This document shows, piece by piece, positions 6,745 to 13,173 of a DNA stretch of 13,173 nt (position 1 is the first letter of the stretch; the number at the start of each line of letters is the position of its first letter). A program made the position numbers and the translations under genes. Source of the stretch: Caldisericaceae bacterium (GTDB taxonomy: Bacteria; Caldisericota; Caldisericia; Caldisericales; Caldisericaceae); contig JALSNB010000123.1 of assembly GCA_026987225.1 (NCBI GenBank), positions 1 to 13,173 on the forward strand, read 5' to 3'. The notes below the pieces were generated by a model. That model was not told the origin of the DNA. It worked only from the letters and a program-made list of their open reading frames with translations, and did not search any database.

Positions 6745-7287
6745 ATGAAAAGAGAAAAAATAAAAAGCGTTGCTCAAAAACTGTTTTTGCAGAAAGGCTT
6801 TGACAACGTATCGGTAGAAGAGATAACAAAGCAAGCGGGCATCTCAAAAGGAAGTTTTTACACGTATTTCAAATCGAAAGACGAACTGCTCAAAGAGATT
6901 GCACTCGGTTCGATAGACGCACTGAAAGATGAACTCATTAAAAACGCCAAAAAGCTGAAAGATCCCGTCCGCTCGATAAAAACATTTTTGGAAACGAACG
7001 TTCACCTATCGGAAATGTACATATCCGGAATACTCGTAACGCTCAGGGAACTGAATTTCATTCAGATAAAAGACGATAAGCTCAGCGCACTGATAAACGA
7101 AAAGATAAAAGATACTCTGCGGGACTTCATTAAATCTCTCAAAGGAAGTTGCTCCGAGGAAGACGTTTTGCTCCTGTGGAGCGTGATGCTTTCCGTGTGG
7201 ATTCAAATCGGAATAGAAAAGAAAGAGGTCAACACGTCAAAGCTTGCTTTAACGATATGGAACGGATTGGGAGGCGAGAGAAAATGA
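6745..7287 (+). CDS. TetR/AcrR-family transcriptional regulator
   Basis: This 180-residue repressor-type regulator has a canonical N-terminal helix-turn-helix (about residues 6-48): KIKSVAQKLFLQKGFDNVSVEEITKQAG in outline, then ISKGSFYTYFKSKDELL. The rest is the helical ligand-binding and dimer domain, too variable to predict its ligand. An in-frame ATG at 6712 lies upstream, but it sits one base after the -10 box and before the likely transcription start. ATG 6745, preceded by AGAGGCG, is therefore the better start and matches where the family alignment begins. Its stop overlaps the start of the epimerase gene as ATGA, so both are co-expressed and probably under autoregulation through the adjacent operator. 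Confidence 0.9.
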   Translation: MKREKIKSVAQKLFLQKGFDNVSVEEITKQAGISKGSFYTYFKSKDELLKEIALGSIDALKDELIKNAKKLKDPVRSIKTFLETNVHLSEMYISGILVTLRELNFIQIKDDKLSALINEKIKDTLRDFIKSLKGSCSEEDVLLLWSVMLSVWIQIGIEKKEVNTSKLALTIWNGLGGERK

Positions 7288-8267
7288 TAAATGCCGTAAT
7301 AGGTGCAACAGGGCATTTAGGAAACACGCTTGTAAGGGAACTTTTGAAAGAGGAAAAAGAGGTGAGGGCAGTTGTCCTTCCAAACGACAATTTGGCACCT
7401 CTCGAAGGGCTGGATATAGACATGATGTTCGGTGACATAACAAATTACAGGTTTATAAAACGTGCGTTAAAAAATGCGGATATTGTCTATCACATGGCGG
7501 GTGCTGTCGTAATTACATCCGGCAAAAGGAAACTGCTTGAAAAAATAAATGTTGAAGGGACGGAGAACGTTGTCAAAGCAGCAATGGAAAATAACGTAAG
7601 GCGGCTCATATACACAAGCTCGGTGCATGCGTTAAGGGAACCTCCGAAAGGTACCGTAATAGACGAAACGCAGCCTTTCGATCCGGAGCAGGTTTTCGGC
7701 GACTATTCCAAAACAAAAGCAAAGGCATCGCTCAGCGTTCTGAACGCCGTAAAGAAAGGGCTTGACGCCGTGATACTATGCCCGACGGGTATTATCGGGC
7801 CGAACGACTTTTCAATATCACAGATGGGACAGTTCATCATCGATTTCGTACAGGGAAGGTTAAAGGCATACGTGGACGGTGCATACGATTTTGCAGACGT
7901 AAGGGACGTCGCAAAGGGGCATATCCTTGCCGCAGAAAAAGCAAAGAAAGGCGAAGTCTATATACTTTCCGGAGAGAAAGTCACGGTGGAAGAACTCGTA
8001 ACGTATCTCAGGGAAATTACAAAAAAGCAGGGCCCGACAGTAAAACTCCCGTTTTTCATAGCACAACTTGCAGCTCCGCTCACTCCCATTTACTACCGTT
8101 TTACACATACAAAACCTCTGTTTACAACGTATTCCCTGAGAGTCCTCGCATCGAATTCTCTTATAAGCAGCGAAAAGGCACGAAAGGAATTGGGTTATAA
8201 GAGCAGGCCGGTTAAGGAAAGTTTGAGAGACGCATACAACTGGCTTAAAGAAAGAGGGTTCATATAA
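7284..8267 (+). CDS. NAD(P)-dependent epimerase/dehydratase family protein (extended SDR)
   Basis: This is a 327-residue extended short-chain dehydrogenase/reductase. The N-terminal Rossmann signature GATGHLG (residues 7-13) binds the nucleotide. FGDIT and VYHMAG follow as in dihydroflavonol-reductase- and HpnA-like members, then IYTSSVHAL carries the catalytic Ser region and DYSKTK the Tyr-x-x-x-Lys pair. LCPTGIIGPND and FADVRDVAKGHILA are the usual substrate-side motifs. The reading frame is open further upstream to 7149, but ATG 7284, overlapping the tetR stop, places the Rossmann motif correctly at the N-terminus. It is likely the target that the TetR regulator controls, perhaps detoxifying or modifying a carbonyl compound. 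The substrate is unknown. Confidence 0.9.
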   Translation: MINAVIGATGHLGNTLVRELLKEEKEVRAVVLPNDNLAPLEGLDIDMMFGDITNYRFIKRALKNADIVYHMAGAVVITSGKRKLLEKINVEGTENVVKAAMENNVRRLIYTSSVHALREPPKGTVIDETQPFDPEQVFGDYSKTKAKASLSVLNAVKKGLDAVILCPTGIIGPNDFSISQMGQFIIDFVQGRLKAYVDGAYDFADVRDVAKGHILAAEKAKKGEVYILSGEKVTVEELVTYLREITKKQGPTVKLPFFIAQLAAPLTPIYYRFTHTKPLFTTYSLRVLASNSLISSEKARKELGYKSRPVKESLRDAYNWLKERGFI

Positions 8268-8269
8268 AA

Positions 8270-8294
8270 AAAGGGGCTTTTTAAAAGCCCCTTT
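8270..8294. terminator. Bidirectional intrinsic terminator between epimerase and ackA
   Basis: AAAGGGGCTTTT (8270-8281) is matched by AAAAGCCCCTTT (8283-8294). On the minus strand the GGGGC/GCCCC stem is followed by a run of eight or more T residues, an excellent terminator for the rex-ackA operon. On the plus strand the T tract is shorter (TTTATGATTTTTATG) but usable for the epimerase gene. It fills almost the whole 34-bp gap between the convergent stop codons. Confidence 0.9.
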
Positions 8295-8301
8295 ATGATT
8301 T

Positions 8302-9648
8302 TTATGAAATTCCGGGAATTTTTGCGCGCACTTTAAGAAGTTCGGGCACTTCCTTAACCTGTTTTTGGAAGTTTTCCTCACGCAGCTTGTTTACATAGTG
8401 AGGATCCTGGAAAGAATAGGTAAATTTCGTGTGAATGTCGTACCTTCCTTCGAGCAGGGCAACGGTATCTTCCGTCATAACGAGTTCTTCGTCCGTCGGT
8501 ATGACAAAGACTTTCACTTTGGAATCCTCTGCCGTTATATCCATCTCGGCATTTCTCGTATGTGAAAGTTCGTTCTTTACCGGATCTATCTTTACGCCGA
8601 AAAGTTCCAATCCTTTCAGCATTTCGTTTCTCATAATCGGAGACATTTCGCCGACACCTGCGGTAAAGACAATCGCATCGACTTTTCCCAGCGCCGCCAT
8701 GTATGCCGCAATATATTTTCTTCCCCTGTATCCTTCGATTTTAATTGCAAGTTCCGCACGCTTATCGCCTTTTTCTGCAGCAATTTCTATGTCCCTTCTG
8801 TCCGTGTATTTGCCCGTTATACCGAGCACTCCGCTCTTTTTGTTGAGAATCGTATTCATTTCTTTTGTCGAAAGCCCGAGTTTGTCCATCATGTATAGGT
8901 CGATTGCCGCATCGTGGTCGCCTGCACGTGTTCCCATAACGGCACCCTCAAGCGGAGTAAAGCCCATGCTCGTATCCACGGACAAACCGTTCTTTACGGC
9001 ATTAAAACTCACGCCGTTCCCGATATGTGCGGAAACAATGTTTGTTTCAAACGGATCCTTACCCAAAAGCACGGCCGCCCTTTTTGCCACATATAGCAGA
9101 GAAGTGCCGTGGAAACCGTATCTCCTGATGTGATACTTCTCGTACCATTCGTAAGGCAAAGCGTATATGTAGGCAAAATCGGGAATCGTCTGATGCCACG
9201 CAGTATCCATAATTGCCATGTGCGGAACATCGGGCAGAACTTTTTTAGCCGCTTTAATGCCCAAAATGTTCGGAGGGTTATGCAGAGGCGCAAGGTCAAC
9301 GAGTTCTTCGAATGTTTTCATTGCTTCGTCGTCGATTATTACGGATTTGTTAAACTTTTCTCCGCCATGCACGACTCTGTGCCCGACAGCCTTTATGTCT
9401 TTTATGTCCTTTATTACTCCGTGTTCGCTGCTTGTAAGCGTGCTCATAATGAGCTCGATTGCTTCCTTGTGTGTGGGGCACTCTTTTTCTATTTTTACGG
9501 TGTCCCTTCCCGGAACTTCATGCTTAATGAAAGAGCCGCCAACGGTAACCCTTTCCACAACTCCTTTTGCAAGGATTCTTTTTTCTTCCCATCTGTAAAG
9601 CTGGTACTTAACAGAGGAACTTCCGCAGTTCAACGTTAAAATATCCAT
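8302..9648 (-). CDS. ackA: Acetate kinase with a C-terminal extension
   Basis: Acetate kinase interconverts acetyl phosphate + ADP and acetate + ATP, the substrate-level phosphorylation step of acetate fermentation in the cytoplasm. Catalytic residues of the ASKHA fold are present at positions matching those described for the Methanosarcina enzyme: Asn7 in LNCGSSS, Arg91 in GHRVVHGG, Asp148, His180 in RYGFHGTS, Arg241 in MGTRAGDHD, and Glu387/388 in IPTDEEL. The phosphate loop SAHIGNGVS and TAGVGEMSP are also clear. Length is 448 residues against about 400 usual. The enzyme fold should end near residue 400, leaving a polar tail of about 48 residues. ATG 9648 overlaps the rex stop by one base (TAATG), so translation is coupled. 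No phosphotransacetylase gene is in the window. Confidence 0.96.
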   Translation of the reverse strand: MDILTLNCGSSSVKYQLYRWEEKRILAKGVVERVTVGGSFIKHEVPGRDTVKIEKECPTHKEAIELIMSTLTSSEHGVIKDIKDIKAVGHRVVHGGEKFNKSVIIDDEAMKTFEELVDLAPLHNPPNILGIKAAKKVLPDVPHMAIMDTAWHQTIPDFAYIYALPYEWYEKYHIRRYGFHGTSLLYVAKRAAVLLGKDPFETNIVSAHIGNGVSFNAVKNGLSVDTSMGFTPLEGAVMGTRAGDHDAAIDLYMMDKLGLSTKEMNTILNKKSGVLGITGKYTDRRDIEIAAEKGDKRAELAIKIEGYRGRKYIAAYMAALGKVDAIVFTAGVGEMSPIMRNEMLKGLELFGVKIDPVKNELSHTRNAEMDITAEDSKVKVFVIPTDEELVMTEDTVALLEGRYDIHTKFTYSFQDPHYVNKLREENFQKQVKEVPELLKVRAKIPGIS

Positions 9649-10286
9649 TACTTCATCCCCTTTCCTCGTTTGATTAGATATGTCATTATATACAACTTTT
9701 GCGCAAGGTCAACGTCAATAATGAAAATTTTTCGCCTCGTTTTGAAGTTCAACGTAACAGGGACAAAGTTTATAACACCGCGAATACTACTCTTTGCTAT
9801 AGCTTCTTCGAGTTCGTTTACTGATTCTTTGGGAACTGCGGCAATTGCAATCTGGATATTTTTCTTTTTCACCGTATCGCCGAACTTCTTGATATCGACA
9901 ACCTCCACTCCGGAAATCTTTTTGCCGATTTTTTCCGGATCGTTATCAAAAAGCACCTTTATGTCGTAGCCCGACTCCTTGAACCCCGGATAACGTGCAA
10001 GCGCGCTGCCCAACGCACCGGCACCGATAATGGCAACGTTCCACTTTTTTTGAGTTTTCAAAATGGACTCAAGCTTTCTTGCAAGCTTTTTCACATCATA
10101 GCCCGTGCCAGTTTTCCCGAACCTGCCGAAATAAGAAAAATCTTTACGCACCTGCTCGGGCGTTGTTTTGGTATGTTCGGCAAGCTCTTTGGAAGAGATC
10201 ACCTTCACCTTTTTCTCATCAAGCCTTTTCAGGCACCTCAAATATTTTGCAACTCTCTCTATTGTCGCAAACGGTATGTTTTTCAT
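9648..10286 (-). CDS. rex: Redox-sensing transcriptional repressor Rex
   Basis: Rex represses fermentation and respiration genes when NAD+ is high and leaves DNA when NADH binds. The 212-residue length is typical. The N-terminal winged helix shows SSKELAEHTKTTPEQVRKDF followed by the family hallmark FGRFGKTGTGYDVKKL. The Rossmann domain has AIIGAGALGSALARYPGF (around 98-115) and FDNDPEKIG, and the C-terminal helix that swaps between subunits is present. I start it at ATG 10286, which has GGAGGTGAG directly upstream; a GTG at 10322 would add twelve residues without a binding site. It is the first gene of a two-gene unit with ackA, implying direct redox control of acetate formation. Confidence 0.95.
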   Translation of the reverse strand: MKNIPFATIERVAKYLRCLKRLDEKKVKVISSKELAEHTKTTPEQVRKDFSYFGRFGKTGTGYDVKKLARKLESILKTQKKWNVAIIGAGALGSALARYPGFKESGYDIKVLFDNDPEKIGKKISGVEVVDIKKFGDTVKKKNIQIAIAAVPKESVNELEEAIAKSSIRGVINFVPVTLNFKTRRKIFIIDVDLAQKLYIMTYLIKRGKGMK

Positions 10287-10305
10287 ACTCACCTCCATTT
10301 GCACT

Positions 10306-10346
10306 ATTTTATTACAAAACACTCCCGTTACAAAATTTTTTCACAA
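10306..10346 (-). promoter_or_regulatory. Probable rex-ackA promoter with repeated TTACAAAA elements
   Basis: Minus-strand TTGTAA (10333-10328) and TAAAAT (10311-10306) are 16 bp apart and would start transcription near 10299, giving a very short leader with the ribosome binding site at 10296-10291. On the plus strand TTACAAAA occurs at 10312-10319 and again at 10328-10335, exactly 16 bp apart, and TTCACAA, a Rex-like half site, is at 10340-10346. A full TTGTGAA-N6-TTCACAA palindrome is not present. Confidence 0.4.
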
Positions 10347-10387
10347 TCAAAATACGGAAAACTCACAAAAAATTTTTGAAAATCGTT

Positions 10388-10411
10388 TGATTTTTTTGAA
10401 AAAGTTATAAA
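10388..10411 (+). promoter_or_regulatory. Possible promoter of the membrane-protein cassette
   Basis: TATAAA (10406-10411), overlapping TAAAAT (10408-10413), is a fair -10 shortly before the ribosome binding site of the next gene. TTGATT or TTTGAT near 10386-10393 is a weak -35 at roughly acceptable spacing. The leader would be only about a dozen bases. The surroundings are very AT-rich, so chance matches are likely. Confidence 0.35.
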
Positions 10412-10430
10412 ATGAAAAAAGGAGGTAGGT

Positions 10431-11417
10431 ATGGAAATTTCGAAAAGCGTAAAATTCGGACTGAAGAAAATGGGAGAAACGTCTCTCTGGTTCACGGCGC
10501 TTCTGCTCTACAGGCAGATTATTTCTTCGCTCTACTATTTTGCGGGGTTCACCGCCGCACGTTGGAGCGGGAATCCGGACATTCTCGGAAAGCTGAACTA
10601 CAGGACATTCCAATCCGCATTGAACGGACGAACAGGTATTGCAAATTGCATAATCGCATTGCTTATTATGTTTGCGTTCTTCTATTTTGCCGCAGGGTAT
10701 TTTCCAGCAAAAAGTGCGGCGAACAAAAACCACAGCAGCCTGATGCTGAAAACAATGATCTGGTTTTTTATTTTGAGCGTTCTGCTCCGATGCGCATCCG
10801 TCTTCATACTCCGCCTCAGCGCACATCAAACGTTCCGCATCGTAATGATTTCAAATGCATTCTCCGATATTGCGGAAAGCACATTCGGACTTTACGGAAT
10901 CGTTATAATTTCGCTCGTTTCCTACATCTACGAAAAATTCTCCGAAAAAAACGTGTTTCAAATAGTTTCGATACTGTTTGTCATGCAGATTATTTCGTTT
11001 GCAATTACGCTGTCGCTCGGAGTGAATGCCCCTCATTTCTCAAAATCGATCCCGCCGTATCTGGGAATTATCGAGGCGATAGTCACGGCTTCGATTTTCA
11101 TACTTTCCATTTTTATCATTCCGGAAACCGTTCTTCAAAACAATTTCAAAGACGGTTTTACGCGCGGAATGTATTTGATGAAAATGAGAGGCGGGATAGT
11201 CGGAATATACTTTATTATTTACGGAGTGCTTTTTGCAATTTCCCTTTTCGCCGAAAAAACGGGCATTGCAATGCACGGAAATATGTTTGTTAATTCCATA
11301 GTTATTATAATTAACGTCCTGATTTCAGGATTTACAGAGGCATTCATTACGCTTTCTTCGTTCAGGCTGGCATATCTGTTCGAAAATAAGGACGCAATAT
11401 TTGAGGAGGAAGAATAA
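10431..11417 (+). CDS. Multi-pass membrane protein, unrecognised
   Basis: I do not recognise this 328-residue protein. It shows about eight hydrophobic stretches (roughly 17-40, 71-91, 105-127, 152-168, 176-196, 211-231, 254-274, 286-309). Basic residues near the N-terminus suggest a cytoplasmic start, and the C-terminal tail is acidic (DAIFEEEE). No transporter signature, ATP-binding motif or conserved polar catalytic residues stand out. ATG 10431 has a strong AAGGAGGT upstream. The next gene starts one base after its stop codon, with its binding site (GAGGAGGA) formed by this acidic tail, so the C-terminal glutamates may partly reflect that overlap. Confidence 0.85.
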   Translation: MEISKSVKFGLKKMGETSLWFTALLLYRQIISSLYYFAGFTAARWSGNPDILGKLNYRTFQSALNGRTGIANCIIALLIMFAFFYFAAGYFPAKSAANKNHSSLMLKTMIWFFILSVLLRCASVFILRLSAHQTFRIVMISNAFSDIAESTFGLYGIVIISLVSYIYEKFSEKNVFQIVSILFVMQIISFAITLSLGVNAPHFSKSIPPYLGIIEAIVTASIFILSIFIIPETVLQNNFKDGFTRGMYLMKMRGGIVGIYFIIYGVLFAISLFAEKTGIAMHGNMFVNSIVIIINVLISGFTEAFITLSSFRLAYLFENKDAIFEEEE

Positions 11418-11418
11418 A

Positions 11419-11697
11419 ATGGGCATATCCATAATAGCAATAACCGTTATCGGATACCTCATCGTTGCAATTATCACGGCGAAAATCGCAGGCGAAAAGG
11501 GGTATAACGGCACAGGGTGGTTCTTTTTGGCACTGCTCGGAAGTATTTTTATGCTTGCGCTGATTATAGTTGCACCGAATAGAAACAACCGTTGTGCGGT
11601 TGAAAATATCGAGTCTGCCCTTAACGAAACGAAACAAAAATTGGAAGTAATGGAAAGCAAAATAGAATCTTTGAGCAAAATGAAAGGAGATGAATGA
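11419..11697 (+). CDS. Small membrane protein with C-terminal coiled coil
   Basis: This 92-residue protein has two hydrophobic segments (about 3-24 and 33-52) joined by a short loop, AKIAGEKGYNGTGWF, of a type seen in many small bacterial membrane proteins of unknown role. After NRNNR the rest (about 60-88) is a charged heptad-like helix, a likely cytoplasmic coiled coil for self-association or partner binding. An in-frame TTG at 11401 would add six residues, but ATG 11419, nine bases after GAGGAGGA, is clearly better. It is the middle gene of a three-gene cassette with one-base gaps on both sides. Confidence 0.8.
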   Translation: MGISIIAITVIGYLIVAIITAKIAGEKGYNGTGWFFLALLGSIFMLALIIVAPNRNNRCAVENIESALNETKQKLEVMESKIESLSKMKGDE

Positions 11698-11698
11698 A

Positions 11699-12574
11699 AT
11701 GAACGGAATGCCGCTTCCTGACGAACGGATGGAAGAATTTAAGTATCTTGCGTTCCTATCCTATACGGCAAAACACGGGCGGAAAATTTTCAAAAACAAA
11801 AAAGCGAGAATAATTTTGATAATTATCATCGCTGCTATCGTTGCGGCAATTGTCTTTTTTTACGCATTTTACAGGCCGTTTGCCGAGAATCCTCAAATAA
11901 GAGTTATAAGCGGAAGCGAAAATAACGCCGTGCTCGAAACGGACAGAAAAGCGTTTAACGAAATCGCCGCAAGATACGACGTACACCCGACATTTTCGAT
12001 ACTAAAATCAAGCAATGCCGTAAAAGTTGCAATACCGTTTAATCCGAACAAAAATCCGAATATCCTTATAAGCGGAGTGATAAATACGATTTTGGCAAAT
12101 GGCGATACAAAAAGGATAACAATGATTCCTTTTGACAACGATGTTTGTTATGAAATGTGCGGCGCATCGCTCATCAAAGGCAAAAACGGCACCTACCGCT
12201 TAAAAATCGTATCCGTCGAACTGCCGCACAATGCAGGTATAAGCGGATTGCTCGTTTTCCCAGAAGGAATTCTTACAAGCGAAACGATAAAAAAGCCCGT
12301 AAAAAATCCGTTTTCCGTAAGGCTAAACAAAATTTCCTCGCTTTCCGATATCTCCAAAATTTTGCTGTATGAAGACGAAAAACCGCTTTCAAAAAATACC
12401 ATTTACGTTTACGACATGCCCGAAATTACAATAAAAGCATGCAAACTGAAAAACATCATGGTAAATTTCTATGCCTCGATTTCAAAAGCGGATTTCGAAA
12501 AGCATTTTGCAACGGATAACGGTTCCTTTGGCGCCCGTGGAATACTCATAAGGCTCATAAATTTCGAACCGTAA
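11699..12574 (+). CDS. Single-pass membrane protein with large extracytoplasmic domain, unrecognised
   Basis: This 291-residue protein has a short N-terminal cytoplasmic part (about 1-36, with basic KHGRKIFKNKKAR just before the membrane), one strong membrane segment (about 37-57, mostly Ile/Ala) and about 230 residues outside. The outer part is rich in short beta-like stretches with no family I recognise. Cys residues in CYEMCG could form a disulfide. ATG 11699 is nine bases after AAAGGAG (11683-11689); an in-frame ATG at 11690 directly abuts that site and is less likely. It closes the three-gene cassette, and I see no convincing terminator after it. Confidence 0.82.
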   Translation: MNGMPLPDERMEEFKYLAFLSYTAKHGRKIFKNKKARIILIIIIAAIVAAIVFFYAFYRPFAENPQIRVISGSENNAVLETDRKAFNEIAARYDVHPTFSILKSSNAVKVAIPFNPNKNPNILISGVINTILANGDTKRITMIPFDNDVCYEMCGASLIKGKNGTYRLKIVSVELPHNAGISGLLVFPEGILTSETIKKPVKNPFSVRLNKISSLSDISKILLYEDEKPLSKNTIYVYDMPEITIKACKLKNIMVNFYASISKADFEKHFATDNGSFGARGILIRLINFEP

Positions 12575-12664
12575 ACAAAAGAGCGAAAGATTTTATATTC
12601 TTATTCGAACGTTGTTTTTGTTTTTAAAATGTTTAAAAAATCTTCCGTATTTCATAGATATAAC

Positions 12665-12693
12665 TTGACAAATAAAAAATCGTAAGGTATACT
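12665..12693 (+). promoter_or_regulatory. Consensus sigma70-type promoter for the sensor gene
   Basis: TTGACA (12665-12670) and TATACT (12688-12693) are separated by exactly 17 bp. Transcription would start near 12700, leaving a leader of about 34 bases with GGGAGGTG (12715-12722) before ATG 12734. It lies in the 159-bp gap after the membrane-protein cassette, showing that the last gene is a separate unit. Confidence 0.85.
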
Positions 12694-12733
12694 TTATATC
12701 AAAAAAAATTTAAAAGGGAGGTGAAAACCGATA

Positions 12734-13173
12734 ATGGACATCGAAAATGTGAAAAGAAATATCGAATTTTCCGAAGAAGATAGAAACAATTTAAAAAATT
12801 TATTTCCCATAATTTCAAACCATGGGCACGAAATTATAAACGAGGTAATAAGATCGCTTTCAAAAGACGAAAACGTAGTAAAACTTATGGAAGCAAACTA
12901 CGGAAGTTTGGAAAGAGCCGAAGAAAGCTGGTACCAATGGCTTGAGATAATTTTTTCATCGGATATAAACGAGCAATTTGTCAAAGAAATATCGTCAATC
13001 GGACTTTCCAATGTGGATACGGATGTGGAAGAAACAATTGTCATACAGGCCGCATCCTTATTCTTAATAAAGATTCTCGAAAAAATTATGAGTTTGCAAA
13101 TTCCTAACAGCGAAAAGCTAATACCTTCAGCGATAAAAGCTTTTTCGATATCGCTTATGATAATGATAGAATC
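12734..13173 (+). CDS. Sensor-globin-like (protoglobin) N-terminal domain, 3' end outside the window
   Basis: The visible 146 residues look like the sensor-globin/protoglobin domain that senses gases through heme in globin-coupled sensors. The pattern is FSEEDRNNLKNLFPIISNHGHEIINEVI, then ESWYQWLEIIFSSDINEQFV and ISSIGLSNVDTDVEE. In family members the last motif is IG-x-x-H-V, where the His is the proximal heme ligand; here the position is Asn93. Loss of that ligand points to a heme-less globin-fold sensor, as is known for the N-terminal domains of RsbR-type stressosome proteins. No stop is reached, so the output domain (kinase, cyclase, chemoreceptor or STAS) is unknown. It has its own strong promoter and ribosome binding site. 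The family call rests on pattern only. Confidence 0.7.
   Translation, partial: MDIENVKRNIEFSEEDRNNLKNLFPIISNHGHEIINEVIRSLSKDENVVKLMEANYGSLERAEESWYQWLEIIFSSDINEQFVKEISSIGLSNVDTDVEETIVIQAASLFLIKILEKIMSLQIPNSEKLIPSAIKAFSISLMIMIE

Noticed and set aside
7149..7283. Upstream extension of the epimerase frame
   Set aside because: It lies inside the tetR coding region and would put 45 basic residues before the Rossmann motif; ATG 7284 overlaps the tetR stop in the usual coupled way.
10287..10322. Longer Rex start at GTG 10322
   Set aside because: No binding site precedes it and it would overlap the probable promoter -10; ATG 10286 has GGAGGTGAG at ideal distance.
10328..10346. TTACAAAATTTTTTCACAA as a full Rex operator
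   Set aside because: Only the right half fits TTCACAA; the left half is not its inverted partner, so it was kept only as a half site.
10412..11293. Plus-strand open frame of 293 codons overlapping the membrane protein gene in another frame
   Set aside because: Product is Arg/His/Cys-rich without hydrophobic pattern, and the competing frame has a strong binding site and membrane segments.
12575..12660. Terminator after the membrane-protein cassette
   Set aside because: The region has T-rich runs and a CGAA/TTCG match, but no extended stem adjoining a T tract could be drawn.

Overview
The window is about 13 kb of densely coded bacterial DNA. It is AT-rich by eye, has strong AGGAGG-type ribosome binding sites and shows good sigma70-like promoters. 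The gene content (TRAP uptake system, acetate kinase with the NADH sensor Rex, imidazolonepropionase-like amidohydrolases) fits an anaerobic, fermentative heterotroph. Lineages such as Thermotogota, Caldisericota, Synergistota or Firmicutes-like groups are possible, but I cannot place it from this sequence alone. I see no tRNA, rRNA, CRISPR array or insertion sequence. No stretch without a gene exceeds 300 bases; the longest gaps are 12575-12733 (159 bp) and 10287-10430 (144 bp).

Layout. (1) 36-3943 (+) is a TRAP transporter operon: a lipoprotein solute-binding protein (dctP), a DUF4388/winged-helix-like protein, the small permease (dctQ) and the large permease (dctM). A GC-rich hairpin with a T-rich tail follows dctP, and a hairpin that could act in both directions follows dctM. 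(2) 4037-6600 (-) is a tightly coupled operon of two paralogous amidohydrolases and a small membrane protein. The first amidohydrolase keeps its metal centre and the second has lost every metal-ligand position. (3) 6684-8267 (+) holds a TetR-type regulator with a near-consensus promoter and a perfect inverted-repeat operator at its start site. It overlaps by ATGA a gene for an NAD-dependent epimerase/reductase. (4) 8302-10286 (-) is rex followed by ackA, overlapping at TAATG. A terminator palindrome shared with the convergent epimerase gene closes both units. (5) 10431-12574 (+) is a three-gene cassette of unrecognised membrane proteins with 1-nt gaps. (6) 12734 to the window edge (+) is the start of a protein with a sensor-globin-like N-terminal domain behind a consensus promoter; the expected proximal histidine appears to be Asn.

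How the parts fit. The TRAP system would bring in an organic acid-type substrate. Acetate kinase makes ATP in fermentation, and Rex lets the NADH/NAD+ ratio control it. The amidohydrolase pair would hydrolyse an unknown cyclic amide or similar substrate, probably as a working plus non-catalytic partner. The most unusual items are the apparently dead amidohydrolase paired with its intact paralog, the DUF4388 protein inside the TRAP operon, the C-terminal extension on acetate kinase, and the probably heme-less globin-like sensor.
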